A stretch of 9,860 bases of DNA from Candidatus Freyrarchaeum guaymasense (GTDB lineage: Archaea > Asgardarchaeota > Jordarchaeia > Jordarchaeales > Freyrarchaeaceae): positions 1 to 9,860 of the forward strand of contig JAUQZD010000055.1 in the NCBI GenBank assembly GCA_030587405.1, read 5' to 3'. Positions 1 to 7,097 of the stretch are shown here, one piece after another. Position 1 is the stretch's first letter. Each line of letters begins with the position of its first letter. The notes beneath the pieces are model-generated. The model was not told the DNA's origin and ran no database searches. It saw only the letters and a program-made list of their open reading frames with translations. The position numbers and the translations under genes are program-made.

Positions 1-44
1 GTGAGATGCTGTGAAGGCTTCCCTGAACCTTCAGCCCCCCTTTT

Positions 45-1067
45 TCACCATCTGTTAAAGACGTGTTCGGCGAACCCTACCGCGTCCTTTACTTTTACTT
101 CTGATCCGTCATCCAGCACGGCTCGTCCGGTGAATTTACCGAAAACTTGGTGTTGAACACTCTTAACTATGCCTAGGTTCGCCTTACTGTGCCTGTCTAG
201 GATTGGCTGCATGGTCATTTCAAACCTGTCATCGTTGCTCGTGAAGCGCCAGGGCTTCATGTAGTTTTTGGGGTCGAAGTGAAATGTGACTTGGTCGAGT
301 TTATGTCCCCGTCCGTCGAGGAAGACGATGTTTTCCGTGGCGGCGGATGTATCGCCGAACCCGTATCCTATGTTGAAGCCGAAGAGCCTTCCGTCGCTGA
401 GACGCGTCGAAAGCGAACCCCAATACCATTCGCTCTCGTAAGGCCACACACCCCTCCCCCAGTCAAGAACACCGAAGCTGTCCCTTTCGTCAAACCTTTT
501 CTCCTCGCCACCGACCACCACTACGCCTTCCGCCGGCATACAGTTGATCTTCCTGTTATAATAGAAGTACCTTGGCTTCTTGAATGGTATCACAATCACC
601 ATACTGTCCATGTCGGGATCCTGGCGGAGCGTTAAGTCAACGCTTAACCCCCTACCCTTATTGAACCTTGGCCATGATACTATGATCCTCCGCTCCCCTC
701 CTTTCTTAAGGAATTTTAACTGGACACTTTTAGACTCGTAAACTATGTCGCCCTCCTCCGAGCTACTTGGAAGACCCATTTTACCCCGTGGGAGCAGCAG
801 TATTTTATCCTCCTGGTGGAACGTTGCCTCAGCGAAGTCGAACCAGACGGCGGAGATTAAACCCAAGTAGCCTAGATCCGCATAGGTTAACGCTACACCA
901 TACTCCGGCCTCAGCACGGCGTAGTAATCCCACTCTTTAATCCTATACCATGGCGCACGAACCCTGGCCCTGTCGTATGCGAGGAGGGGCTTGCGCGCCC
1001 AGCCACGCTGAACCAGGTTCCCCTCGTCATCCAACAGCTCGGACGCCTCAGTTATCTCGTACTGCAA
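45..1067 (-). CDS. DUF2804 family protein
   Basis: This protein of about 340 residues matches the DUF2804 family over its whole length. Near the N-terminus it has LLDDEGNL followed by GWARKPLL, then KEWDYYAV, a central WGRGVWPYESEWYWGS block, and the family's C-terminal signature GFAEHVFNRW just before the stop. The length is normal for the family and there is no signal peptide or membrane segment, so it is probably cytoplasmic. The family's biochemical role is not established to my knowledge; its fold is thought to be beta-rich. I chose the TTG at 1067 because a perfect AAGGAGG lies 9 nt upstream (1077-1083). The ATG at 1076 touches that Shine-Dalgarno directly, which leaves no spacer; using it adds three residues. 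The gene has its own promoter and no operon partner in view. Confidence 0.9.
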   Translation of the reverse strand: MQYEITEASELLDDEGNLVQRGWARKPLLAYDRARVRAPWYRIKEWDYYAVLRPEYGVALTYADLGYLGLISAVWFDFAEATFHQEDKILLLPRGKMGLPSSSEEGDIVYESKSVQLKFLKKGGERRIIVSWPRFNKGRGLSVDLTLRQDPDMDSMVIVIPFKKPRYFYYNRKINCMPAEGVVVVGGEEKRFDERDSFGVLDWGRGVWPYESEWYWGSLSTRLSDGRLFGFNIGYGFGDTSAATENIVFLDGRGHKLDQVTFHFDPKNYMKPWRFTSNDDRFEMTMQPILDRHSKANLGIVKSVQHQVFGKFTGRAVLDDGSEVKVKDAVGFAEHVFNRW

Positions 1068-1076
1068 TGTTCGCAT

Positions 1077-1126
1077 CCTCCTTCAACCAGCATCCTAGCA
1101 ACTCCTACCATTCCAACCTATAAAAC
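1077..1126 (-). promoter_or_regulatory. Promoter and Shine-Dalgarno of the DUF2804 gene
   Basis: On the minus strand a TATA-like GTTTTATAG occupies 1126-1118. Transcription would start about 25 nt downstream, near 1096, giving a leader of roughly 29 nt that contains AAGGAGG at 1083-1077. The spacing fits an archaeal TATA promoter with a leadered, SD-dependent transcript. Inferred from sequence only. Confidence 0.5.
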
Positions 1127-1192
1127 TGGCGGTGCTAATAAATCCTTTTCCGCGAGCCGAAGGGTAGCCGCACGAAGCACGCAGGATGCCTC

Positions 1193-1317
1193 CCCTCCAA
1201 GCTTGGAGGGAGCTGAAAGGCTGAAGGAATAAACGCCCGGAAACGCTTGGCACCTCGTCCTTCCCCATATGGAGGGGATACTGGCTGGAGGGTGACGCCG
1301 CCCTCCATCTTAGAGGG
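1193..1317. repeat. Cluster of CCCTCC/GGAGGG palindromes
   Basis: The cluster starts with a perfect 18-bp palindrome centred on AAGCTT (1193-1210). It continues with an imperfect hairpin around CCATATGG (1262-1278), a 7-bp perfect stem TGGAGGG/CCCTCCA with an 8-nt loop (1286-1307), and a further CCCTC/GAGGG pairing (1301-1317). The units share a CCCTCC core and can pair in alternative ways. This is the style of interspersed palindromic repeats that create spurious ORFs reading PPSLEGR or PPYGEGR in either strand. They lie between the stop of the membrane-protein gene (1454) and the DUF2804 promoter, so they may also act as a transcript 3' end or a small non-autonomous element. The rest of the 1127-1453 spacer shows no gene. 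Confidence 0.6.
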
Positions 1318-1384
1318 GAGCCGCCGGAAGCTCTTCGAGGACACTGGGGTACCCGGGTGGAGTCTCCTCCGGGGTGGGCGTATC

Positions 1385-1434
1385 CTAAGGGTATGCGGGT
1401 ATCACCTCTGCCAAGGGGACGCTAAGGGTATGCG
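1385..1434. repeat. 13-bp direct repeat pair
   Basis: CTAAGGGTATGCG occurs at 1385-1397 and again, identical, at 1422-1434, 37 bp apart. The second copy runs into the palindrome GCGTACGC (1432-1439), enclosed by a GCCAAG/CTTGGC inverted repeat (1410-1415 and 1439-1444). The pair sits 20-70 bp beyond the stop of the membrane-protein gene. Function unknown; it may belong with the neighbouring palindrome cluster. Confidence 0.55.
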
Positions 1435-1453
1435 TACGCTTGGCGTAGCCTTC

Positions 1454-2713
1454 TTAACCCCCTCTACTCTCATCCGCTTCGATCCTGCCCAGTTCGTCTA
1501 CGAGTTTCTTCAGCTCCTTCTCCAGCTTGCGCATTCTCCTTTTCTCCTTTTCCGTCAGTTCACCCTTATCCTCCTTCTCCTTCAGCCTGTCTATCTCACT
1601 CCTTATGTCGGTGAACCTTCTGCTTATCTCCTCCACTTTACCGCTTATGACCAGCTCCCTGACCCTAGCTCTCGAGAGAGTCTCGTCTATGCTTGAGATC
1701 CTCTGCTCAAGCATGTCCTTCTCACGGCTTAACTTGGCTACTCTCTCCTCGTACTCTTCAGGGGTCAGCCTCCCCTCCTCGAAGAGGCGGCCTGCCTGCC
1801 TAGCTTCCTCCTCGACTGCTCTTAGCATGCTGCTAAGCTTGCTCCTTTCAGAGACGAGCTTGCTCATCTTCCTCTCGTGTATCTTGATGAGCCTTGAAAC
1901 GTCAAACACCCTGCTGAAGGCCTGCCTGAAAACCTCCCTGAACTCTCCCGTTTCTCCTCCCTTCCACTTTCTCAGCGCGTCGCCTATCTCCTCCTCTACA
2001 AGCCTGAGGAACTCGTCGAGCCTACCCTGAAGCCACTCCACCTCAAACCTGCCAACCTTCCCTGTGATGCACGTCGCCTCCAAAAGCTCACTCTCAGCCC
2101 TCACGAAGGTGCCCAGCCTAGTTTCTAGGACGTTAAACCCTCCAACCCTCATCTCCTCAGCGAAGTTCCTCACAGCCGAGACAAACCCTGAAACAAGCGT
2201 GACGTCAACGTCCATCGAGAAGACATCAAAGCTCCATAAGGGGAGACCGGTCTCCTTGTGCATAACTAGGACGTTCTCGATAGCGCTTAGGGCCCTAACA
2301 GGAGCTCTCAACCTCCTAAAGGTTTGAACGCCGACTGCTCCGCCGGCAACCACTACAGCCAACCCGATACCTAGAAAGGAGAGGAAGCGTGAACTCTGCT
2401 CAGCCTGCAAGGACATAGCGGACAGGAGCAAGGCGGCAACGGTCACAAAGCTCGGAGTACCACCATACTGAACCTTAACCTCAGCAGACGTGGAGGAAAT
2501 CCTAGCGCCTAAAACGGTGATGTTGAGCGTGTAGGCCCCCTCGCCCGGAGGTGTAACGTTTACTATGTACGTCCCGTTGCCATAGTCTGATACCTTAGCA
2601 TCCACCTGTTTACCGTCTATGTAAACTACGACTTGAGCTCCCACTACGGGAAAGCCAGTATCAATTCTAGAGACCGATATCTTAACTTTTATAGGGTTAG
2701 GTGGGCTGACAAC
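1454..2713 (-). CDS. C-terminal part of split receptor-like membrane protein: Ig-like strand, TM helix, longin/roadblock-like domain, coiled coil
   Basis: The frame is open from 2716 to 1454, but the first usable start is a GTG at 2644 without a good SD. That GTG would begin in the middle of a beta-sandwich and leave an extracellular domain with no export signal. The frame before it reads PNPIKVKISVSRIDTGFPVV, which joins smoothly to GAQVVVYIDGKQVDA, so the Ig/filamin-like domain begins upstream. Counting from the GTG: the end of the Ig-like domain with sequons (to about 60), a hydrophobic stretch at 65-79, a membrane helix at about 89-109 followed by RRLR, and an alpha/beta domain at about 118-225. 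That domain, with GLPLWSFD and LVSGFVSAVRNFAEEM, resembles archaeal longin/roadblock-like modules. Residues 255-390 are a highly charged coiled coil with SHOCT-like pieces (GRLTPEEYEERVAKL; GELTEKEKRRMRKL). I infer that this is the 3' part of the gene starting at 4338, separated from it by a one-base frameshift. The longin/roadblock assignment is by pattern, not search. Confidence 0.75.
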   Translation of the reverse strand, partial: VVSPPNPIKVKISVSRIDTGFPVVGAQVVVYIDGKQVDAKVSDYGNGTYIVNVTPPGEGAYTLNITVLGARISSTSAEVKVQYGGTPSFVTVAALLLSAMSLQAEQSSRFLSFLGIGLAVVVAGGAVGVQTFRRLRAPVRALSAIENVLVMHKETGLPLWSFDVFSMDVDVTLVSGFVSAVRNFAEEMRVGGFNVLETRLGTFVRAESELLEATCITGKVGRFEVEWLQGRLDEFLRLVEEEIGDALRKWKGGETGEFREVFRQAFSRVFDVSRLIKIHERKMSKLVSERSKLSSMLRAVEEEARQAGRLFEEGRLTPEEYEERVAKLSREKDMLEQRISSIDETLSRARVRELVISGKVEEISRRFTDIRSEIDRLKEKEDKGELTEKEKRRMRKLEKELKKLVDELGRIEADESRGG

Positions 2714-4338
2714 CCCTCATACTCCTCAACATTTACCCTGCAGGGAGCCTGAGACGAGACGGTGAACTCCTTCTCCAGCAACCCAACTTCTAACCCGGAA
2801 ACCACGAAGAGGCGCAATGTATAATTTCCGGGCGAGACCTCCTCACCAACAGACCAGTTAGCCTTCGCAGAGCCGCCTGCCTCGAAATTCTCCTCATACG
2901 CGTAAACGGTAGTAGTATCGTTAAACACCATGAGATTTACTGTGCCAGGAGGAAGGGGAGCCGAGAAGAACCCAGTAATTACCAAGCTGTCCCCCGGCAC
3001 TGCTCCATCAACCACCACAGGCTCAAATCCCTCATAAACAGCCTCAACACTCAACGAAGACAAAACATTAGGGCTCTTACACCGAGCCACCCACGTTCCA
3101 TTAGTAGCCTCAAACAGCAAACCGGTAATATTACTAATGTAAACACGCTGAACTCCCGTTGTTTCATTCTCAGCGTAAGACGTTGTGTTACACCAGTCAT
3201 TAGGTACACTCACATTAATGAACATGCCAGCCCCCACGCTGGGAAACCCGTACTCTCCTTTAGCATCAACAATTACAGTCCAGCTCACATTGCTCCCCGA
3301 TGTCACACTGTAATTTGTCCGGGCATCCACTATCCTATAAAGCGTTGAGTTCGCCAAAGTTACATTGAAATAAACAGTGCCAATACAATCAGCGTCAGCG
3401 TCAAAATGAATTACTCCACTTGGCGAGAAGAACCGGCCGGCTAAAATACACTTGCCATTCCCTCTTTCTCCGGCTATATCCTCAACTTCAAATCCACTAG
3501 ACTCATGGGTGATCTTTAACTTAATTTCACTAGGATACGCAGGTCCAGGGTCAAGAAATACTTTCATCTTGAAGTCCACTGCTTCATGCGTGCTAGCTGT
3601 ATACTGCCCTGTTGTACTTATACTCCCTTCCCCCCATGCGTCACCGTCATCATAAGTTGCATTATCATCGACGCAGAACCAGCTTACCCATGGCCCCTTA
3701 CTCTTAAGAGCTATGAAAAATGTGTTATTAAGCGTCTTGGAGGCATTTAATTCTAATGGGGGCTCATAGGTTACATTCACCCATCCTTTTCCCTTCTCAA
3801 TGCTAATAATCTTAGGTTCGCTTACATTACAATGAGGAGCCAGATAATCACCTGTCTGAGTAGCGTTCATAACCCATACTTCTAAATTTCCACTACTTTG
3901 TGCTTGTATGTAAAAACTGGCGTTATATAACTTGGTAGTCGTGTTTGAGACGGGGAAGGCCATTGCCGGTGCATTAGTAAGAATGACCAAAAATACCCCT
4001 ATTCCTTCGGTTCTATTACCTTGTGCGATTGTTATATTTGGTGCTGTTATGTTGTTTAGTGTTAACGTTGTGTTTAGTATTCCCCAGTTTTGGGGGCAGG
4101 GTACGTCGAGTCCGTACGAGGTGTTTGCCTGCCCTGGATGCGTGATGTTTCCTGTTATTATTAGTGTTGCCGTGGTGTTTGCTCCCTGCCCCGTTACAGC
4201 GGTGTTCTTCGCCTTAACGGCTTGGCTGGTTGCCATTGGAAGGAGTATGCTTGGGCTTGGTGCGAGTACGAGCGGGGCTAGGATTAGCGTTAACGCGGCA
4301 AACATAATTACTATTACTTTTAGTTTTTCTCTTTTCAA
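2689..4338 (-). CDS. N-terminal part of split receptor-like membrane protein: secreted, glycosylated Ig-like ectodomain
   Basis: This frame encodes about 549 residues. The start is taken as the TTG at 4338, preceded after 7 nt by a perfect AAGGAGG (4352-4346); the TTG at 4365 has no SD. The N-terminus is a classic signal peptide, KREKLKV followed by a hydrophobic run (VIVIMFAALTLILAPLVL). The rest is beta-strand-like sequence with about 25 N-x-S/T sequons and eight scattered cysteines, typical of archaeal glycosylated surface proteins built from Ig-like domains. Segments such as SPGNYTLRLFVVSGLEVG look like edge strands. There is no membrane anchor in this frame: it stops at 2689 shortly after EFTVSSQAPCRVNVEEYEG. 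The following frame continues the Ig-like sequence and supplies a TM helix, so I read the pair as one protein of about 961 residues. Ligand and function are unknown; no enzymatic motif is seen. Confidence 0.8.
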   Translation of the reverse strand: MKREKLKVIVIMFAALTLILAPLVLAPSPSILLPMATSQAVKAKNTAVTGQGANTTATLIITGNITHPGQANTSYGLDVPCPQNWGILNTTLTLNNITAPNITIAQGNRTEGIGVFLVILTNAPAMAFPVSNTTTKLYNASFYIQAQSSGNLEVWVMNATQTGDYLAPHCNVSEPKIISIEKGKGWVNVTYEPPLELNASKTLNNTFFIALKSKGPWVSWFCVDDNATYDDGDAWGEGSISTTGQYTASTHEAVDFKMKVFLDPGPAYPSEIKLKITHESSGFEVEDIAGERGNGKCILAGRFFSPSGVIHFDADADCIGTVYFNVTLANSTLYRIVDARTNYSVTSGSNVSWTVIVDAKGEYGFPSVGAGMFINVSVPNDWCNTTSYAENETTGVQRVYISNITGLLFEATNGTWVARCKSPNVLSSLSVEAVYEGFEPVVVDGAVPGDSLVITGFFSAPLPPGTVNLMVFNDTTTVYAYEENFEAGGSAKANWSVGEEVSPGNYTLRLFVVSGLEVGLLEKEFTVSSQAPCRVNVEEYEGLSAHLTL

Positions 4339-4345
4339 TACATAT

Positions 4346-4436
4346 CCTCCTTGTAGATTTCGCAATATCTTCCTGATACATAATAAGTAAGTTGTTTCTT
4401 ATTATTATTTATTATTTATTGTTCTTTATTTAAAAG
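4346..4436 (-). promoter_or_regulatory. Promoter, AT-rich leader and SD of the split membrane-protein gene
   Basis: A TATA-like TTTTAAATAAA lies on the minus strand at 4435-4425, followed by an exceptionally AT-rich leader (4375-4430, runs of ATT/TTA) and AAGGAGG at 4352-4346. Transcription would begin near 4405, giving a leader of roughly 65-70 nt, longer than for other genes in the window. Inferred from spacing; the AT run contains other possible TATA elements. Confidence 0.4.
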
Positions 4437-4439
4437 TTA

Positions 4440-5589
4440 ATTGAGTTGAGGCTTGCTTTCCCTGCTCTAGGGTTTATCTCGCTGTACATGACTCCTTAGT
4501 TATCGTGTCCTCGCTGCTTAAGCCCCTGCACTTCCCTTCTCAAAGGGTTGACACCCTTAAACCATCGATTCTCGCCTTAACTCTCCCTTTGAAAATGGTA
4601 TGGTTCCCAGTTGACGTGTAAGGCGGATGGAATCGCGGAGAGGCTGGTTGGGCTCCAATGCTCCTAGAGGGGCGCTGTCCCTTAGTGTTTGTAAGGATGC
4701 AGCCGGCCCTGTTGTCCTCCTTGACGTTGCTCCTTGACTGAGACGTTTCCTATTCGCTTTAGCGTCGGCTGCCTTTCATGGATTACTTCGGGTGCTGGGC
4801 GGCTAGCTGAGCGTAACCCTAAAATTGTTAATCAAAAAATAATCGGAAATAGTAATGAAGTTTTCGGGGTGGGTCATTCTTCTCTTTGGGTCTCCTCAAG
4901 GAGGTAACGGGCAGTGAACCACTCCTTCAGCCACAGTCCCTCCAATTTTTCTTGGTTTGATGGGGGCTTAAGGTGCTTTAAAGGATGGTTAGCGGCGCCT
5001 CCACCACCCGACGAGAAACAGATTGCACATGGAAGCCGCGTGTTCATCCAGCCCCTAACGGCTCTATCTCTAAACCTACCCTAGCAGAGCCCTATGTATT
5101 CGTGAGGCAGCAGAATTCCAGCATAACCGATTTCCCAGCTACTTCATGGTTTGCCCTTCGCGGCGTCACCATCGATGCCCACGTTAACAAGCGGTCTCGT
5201 CCATCAGCCCCCACGCCCCCTCACTCTACGTAAGGCAGGTTTCCGTCGGGAACTGGAGGCGAGTCCACCCGCCTAGGGAGCCTCATTGAATCCTTTACAG
5301 GGTATTCCACCGCGGATCCGACAGCCTCCAGCCTGCGAGGTTCCATGGTGGACTGCGAAGGCGTCTGGCACATGGTTGAGGAGGAGGCTGGTGGAGCCAG
5401 AGCAAAAGGAAGTTTGAAGAGAGTTGGGGAAGAGGGGATGCCTTCAAGCATCAGCTATAGAGCCTTCCATGCCGACTTTTGCCCTGAGCAGTTTTGCAGG
5501 TTGCCTGCATGGCAACTTGTATGCTTCAGTAGTAGGATGCAATTATCGCCTCCGCCGTGAAGGCTGCAAAGAGTCCTTCTCCCGGTAGG
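4440..5589. other. 1.1-kb region without a supported gene
   Basis: Six-frame reading gives only short ORFs (up to about 82 codons) with no start context, no recognisable family, and a composition rich in Ser/Pro/Arg, as expected of non-coding DNA. Structured bits are a hairpin AAGGGT-TGAC-ACCCTT (4543-4558) inside a wider inverted repeat TCAAAGGG/CCCTTTGA (4540-4547 and 4585-4592), an 8-bp inverted repeat CTGGAGGC/GCCTCCAG (5253-5260 and 5324-5331), and a hairpin GTTGCC-TGCAT-GGCAAC (5500-5516). Candidates are decayed mobile-element DNA or an unrecognised structured RNA. I recognise neither a tRNA nor an SRP or RNase P RNA signature. Confidence 0.5.
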
Positions 5590-6060
5590 TTAAGTAGCTG
5601 CTCTTACGCGTTTCACCTCCTTAGGCGTCACTACATTGTCTATGGGATAGCCTTTTTCCTTGAGGAATCCGATGAGCTCCCTGTCCGCTGTTAGAAGGAG
5701 GAGGCCCGTCTTCCGGGAGGTGGCGTACAGCAGGTTGTCGATGTAGTCTCTGTGTCCTTCACGGTATAGCTTGTAAGCTTCTATGTAGGCTTCTGGGTGG
5801 GGGGTAACCCGCCTGTACGTCTCCATTATCGCCTCTACCCCCTCCCTAACCCTGCCAATCTTGCCGGCTGGAACCACCTTGATGATCTTCCACATGGCTT
5901 CTAGAATGCTCGCCTCTAAATAGTGCACTTCGGCTGTGTGAAAGTGCTTTATGGCTTCCATGACCTCCCTCTCGGTCTCTACGCCCATTGCTGGTAGGAG
6001 AAAGCTCGTATCGACTAGAAGCCTTAGTTTACTCCTCGATGTACCTCCTCTGCCGCTCAA
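5590..6060 (-). CDS. vapC: VapC-like PIN-domain ribonuclease toxin
   Basis: A PIN-domain protein of about 156 residues. The acidic residues expected in the PIN active site are visible: D17 in LLVDTSFLLP, E54 in SILEAMWK, D105/D108 in HRDYIDNLLYATS, and D126 in LLLTADREL. By family, these coordinate Mg2+/Mn2+ and cleave RNA such as tRNA or rRNA. It lies directly behind an AbrB-type antitoxin gene and overlaps it by 32 nt, as in archaeal VapBC operons, so the two are translationally coupled. I chose the TTG at 6060 because the GAGGAGGAG just upstream can serve as SD and the start lies close to the PIN fold; starts further upstream would give an Arg/Pro-rich tail that is only the other frame of vapB. 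No ATG or GTG is available near the domain start. The target RNA cannot be told from sequence. Confidence 0.87.
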   Translation of the reverse strand: MSGRGGTSRSKLRLLVDTSFLLPAMGVETEREVMEAIKHFHTAEVHYLEASILEAMWKIIKVVPAGKIGRVREGVEAIMETYRRVTPHPEAYIEAYKLYREGHRDYIDNLLYATSRKTGLLLLTADRELIGFLKEKGYPIDNVVTPKEVKRVRAAT

Positions 6061-6286
6061 GGCTCTCCTCCTCAAGCTCCTTAAGGGTGACCCGGGCAAC
6101 CTTCTCGCCGTGCAGTGACAGCCATACGGCGTCGCGTAACGGCTCAATGATGATCTTGTCCTTTGAAGCGGTAACCCTGACGGCGGAGCCCTCGTCAAGG
6201 TTAAGGTACTCGGCTATTTTTTTAGGGATAACAAGCACCCGCTTCCTCCCTATCCTCGCCTTGACCGTCAGACTCAACGTTATCAC
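6029..6286 (-). CDS. vapB: VapB-like AbrB/SpoVT-fold antitoxin
   Basis: An 85-residue protein whose first 50 residues form a swapped-hairpin AbrB domain: KARIGRKRVLVIPKKIAEYLNLDEGSAVRVT, here cited only as a family pattern of basic beta-hairpin, IPKKI, and GSAVRV. The C-terminal third (from about residue 53, with LKELEEESLERQRR) is helical and acidic/basic, fitting the toxin-wrapping tail. By family it dimerises, binds its own promoter and neutralises the PIN toxin encoded immediately downstream. Start is a GTG at 6286 with no clear SD, and a TATA box placed for a leaderless message. The 3' end overlaps vapC by 32 nt, coupling the dosage of the two proteins. Confidence 0.88.
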   Translation of the reverse strand: MITLSLTVKARIGRKRVLVIPKKIAEYLNLDEGSAVRVTASKDKIIIEPLRDAVWLSLHGEKVARVTLKELEEESLERQRRYIEE

Positions 6287-6316
6287 CAGAATAACACTCT
6301 ATGTTAGAATTAATAT
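6287..6316 (-). promoter_or_regulatory. Probable leaderless promoter of vapBC
   Basis: On the minus strand ATATTAAT lies at 6316-6309, its centre about 26 nt before the GTG at 6286. That is the distance from an archaeal TATA box to its transcription start, so the message would begin at or within a few bases of the start codon. No SD is seen in the gap. Confidence 0.45.
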
Positions 6317-6660
6317 GTTTTCTGACTATGATTTTCATCCGACTTTTCGTGAAACCTCGCTCCGCCGGCTCGTCCACCAGTTAGCCATACGGCAGCCTCC
6401 TTCCACCCACCCTCCACCACCCCTCAACACTCAGGAATGAATCAGCGCATCGACGGGAATGGGCTTGGCGGCCCCTATGCACACGCACTTCGGTGAGGAG
6501 CAGGCAGATATGCAACGCCGTACCAGTTGAGCTTGAACGTAAACCGGTTTAAATTTTCCACCTTCAGCTGAAAGACGTTTCGGATGTGGGTTCCCCTCTC
6601 AACAGGGAATTCGGCGAGAACGGAAGGGAACACTTACAGCCACGTGTCAGGAGGACAAAC
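6317..6660. other. Gene-free spacer between the two toxin-antitoxin loci
   Basis: About 340 bases separate the vapBC promoter from the end of the HEPN pseudogene. No ORF here has a plausible start or family resemblance; the plus-strand ORF near 6584-6796 is the reverse of the HEPN pseudogene. No tRNA-like TpsiC signature, long palindrome or repeat array was seen. Confidence 0.5.
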
Positions 6661-7097
6661 CTATAAAAATTGTTTGTACTGTTCTAGTAGTTTCTTACAT
6701 GTTTCGACGGTCTTTCTGGCCCTTTCCACGGAATCCTCAGCGTCCTCCCTGCTTACCAGGTCCTCGGAGGATAGCAGTTCCTCCTCTCCACCATAAAAGC
6801 TCACATCTCTCTTCTTTTCTTCGCCAGTTTCCTAGAGGTTTCTGCCAGGAAGGGTATCTCCGCCCTGAACCATTCAGGGAATCTGTTCTCTGAGATTTCC
6901 AAGATGTCGGACACATCGTGGATTTTCGGGTACTCTATGCCGACGAGGCGCAGCGATGCCTTAAGGCTCAACTCAGCGGCCTCCTAGCTTAACCTGACCG
7001 CGTAAGGGTAGTTTTCTTCGTTGTAGGCGTCCTCTGCGTCTTCAACCCTTGCCTCCGCCTGCCTCATGTACGACCCTGCAAGCTTAACCAGCTTCAA
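6661..7097 (-). pseudogene. HEPN-domain toxin gene, inactivated by an in-frame TAG and a frameshift
   Basis: Reading from a TTG at 7097, which overlaps the antitoxin stop as TTGA, gives a 144-residue HEPN-like helical protein. Segments are AGSYMRQAEARVEDAEDAY, then NYPYAVRLS-stop-EAAELSLKASLRL, then EYPKIHDVSDIL, LAKKRREM, and after the shift SFYGGEEELLSSEDLVSREDA. The family normally reads SQ-x-A-x-E-x-x-x-K-A at the stop, so the TAG at 6986-6984 (codon 38) sits where Gln (CAG) is expected, one transition away. At 6803-6802 two extra bases (or a missing one) after codon 98 (ATG) shift the frame; the C-terminal 46 residues are intact in the new frame. By family this is the toxin half of an MNT-HEPN pair. 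Two independent lesions indicate real inactivation, though neither segment has otherwise degraded, so the loss looks recent. Confidence 0.8.

Noticed and set aside
9..35. Hairpin TGAAGG/CCTTCA beyond the DUF2804 stop as a terminator
   Set aside because: The stem is only 6 bp with a bulge and is not followed by a T-run on the minus strand.
279..635. Plus-strand ORF of 118 codons
   Set aside because: It lies wholly inside the well-supported DUF2804 gene on the opposite strand and has no family resemblance.
1135..1344. Short minus-strand ORF of 69 codons
   Set aside because: It is produced by the palindromic GGAGGG/CCCTCC repeats (PPSLEGR and PPYGEGR motifs) and has no SD, family or neighbours that support it.
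1527..2030. Plus-strand ORF of 167 codons rich in Ser and Leu
   Set aside because: It is antisense to the charged coiled coil of the membrane protein; Glu/Lys/Arg codons read as Ser/Leu/Phe on the other strand.
3932..4390. Plus-strand ORF of 152 codons with hydrophobic stretches
   Set aside because: It is the reverse of the signal peptide and Ig-like region of the glycoprotein; the hydrophobic runs are the mirror of Val/Ile/Thr-rich coding.
4985..5560. Three overlapping ORFs of 71-82 codons on both strands
   Set aside because: They have low-complexity composition and no recognised domain, and they contradict one another in strand.
6061..6198. N-terminal extension of vapC up to an ATG at 6198
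   Set aside because: The extra 46 residues are Arg/Pro/Ser-rich and are the alternate frame of the vapB gene; the TTG at 6060 with an SD fits the PIN fold.
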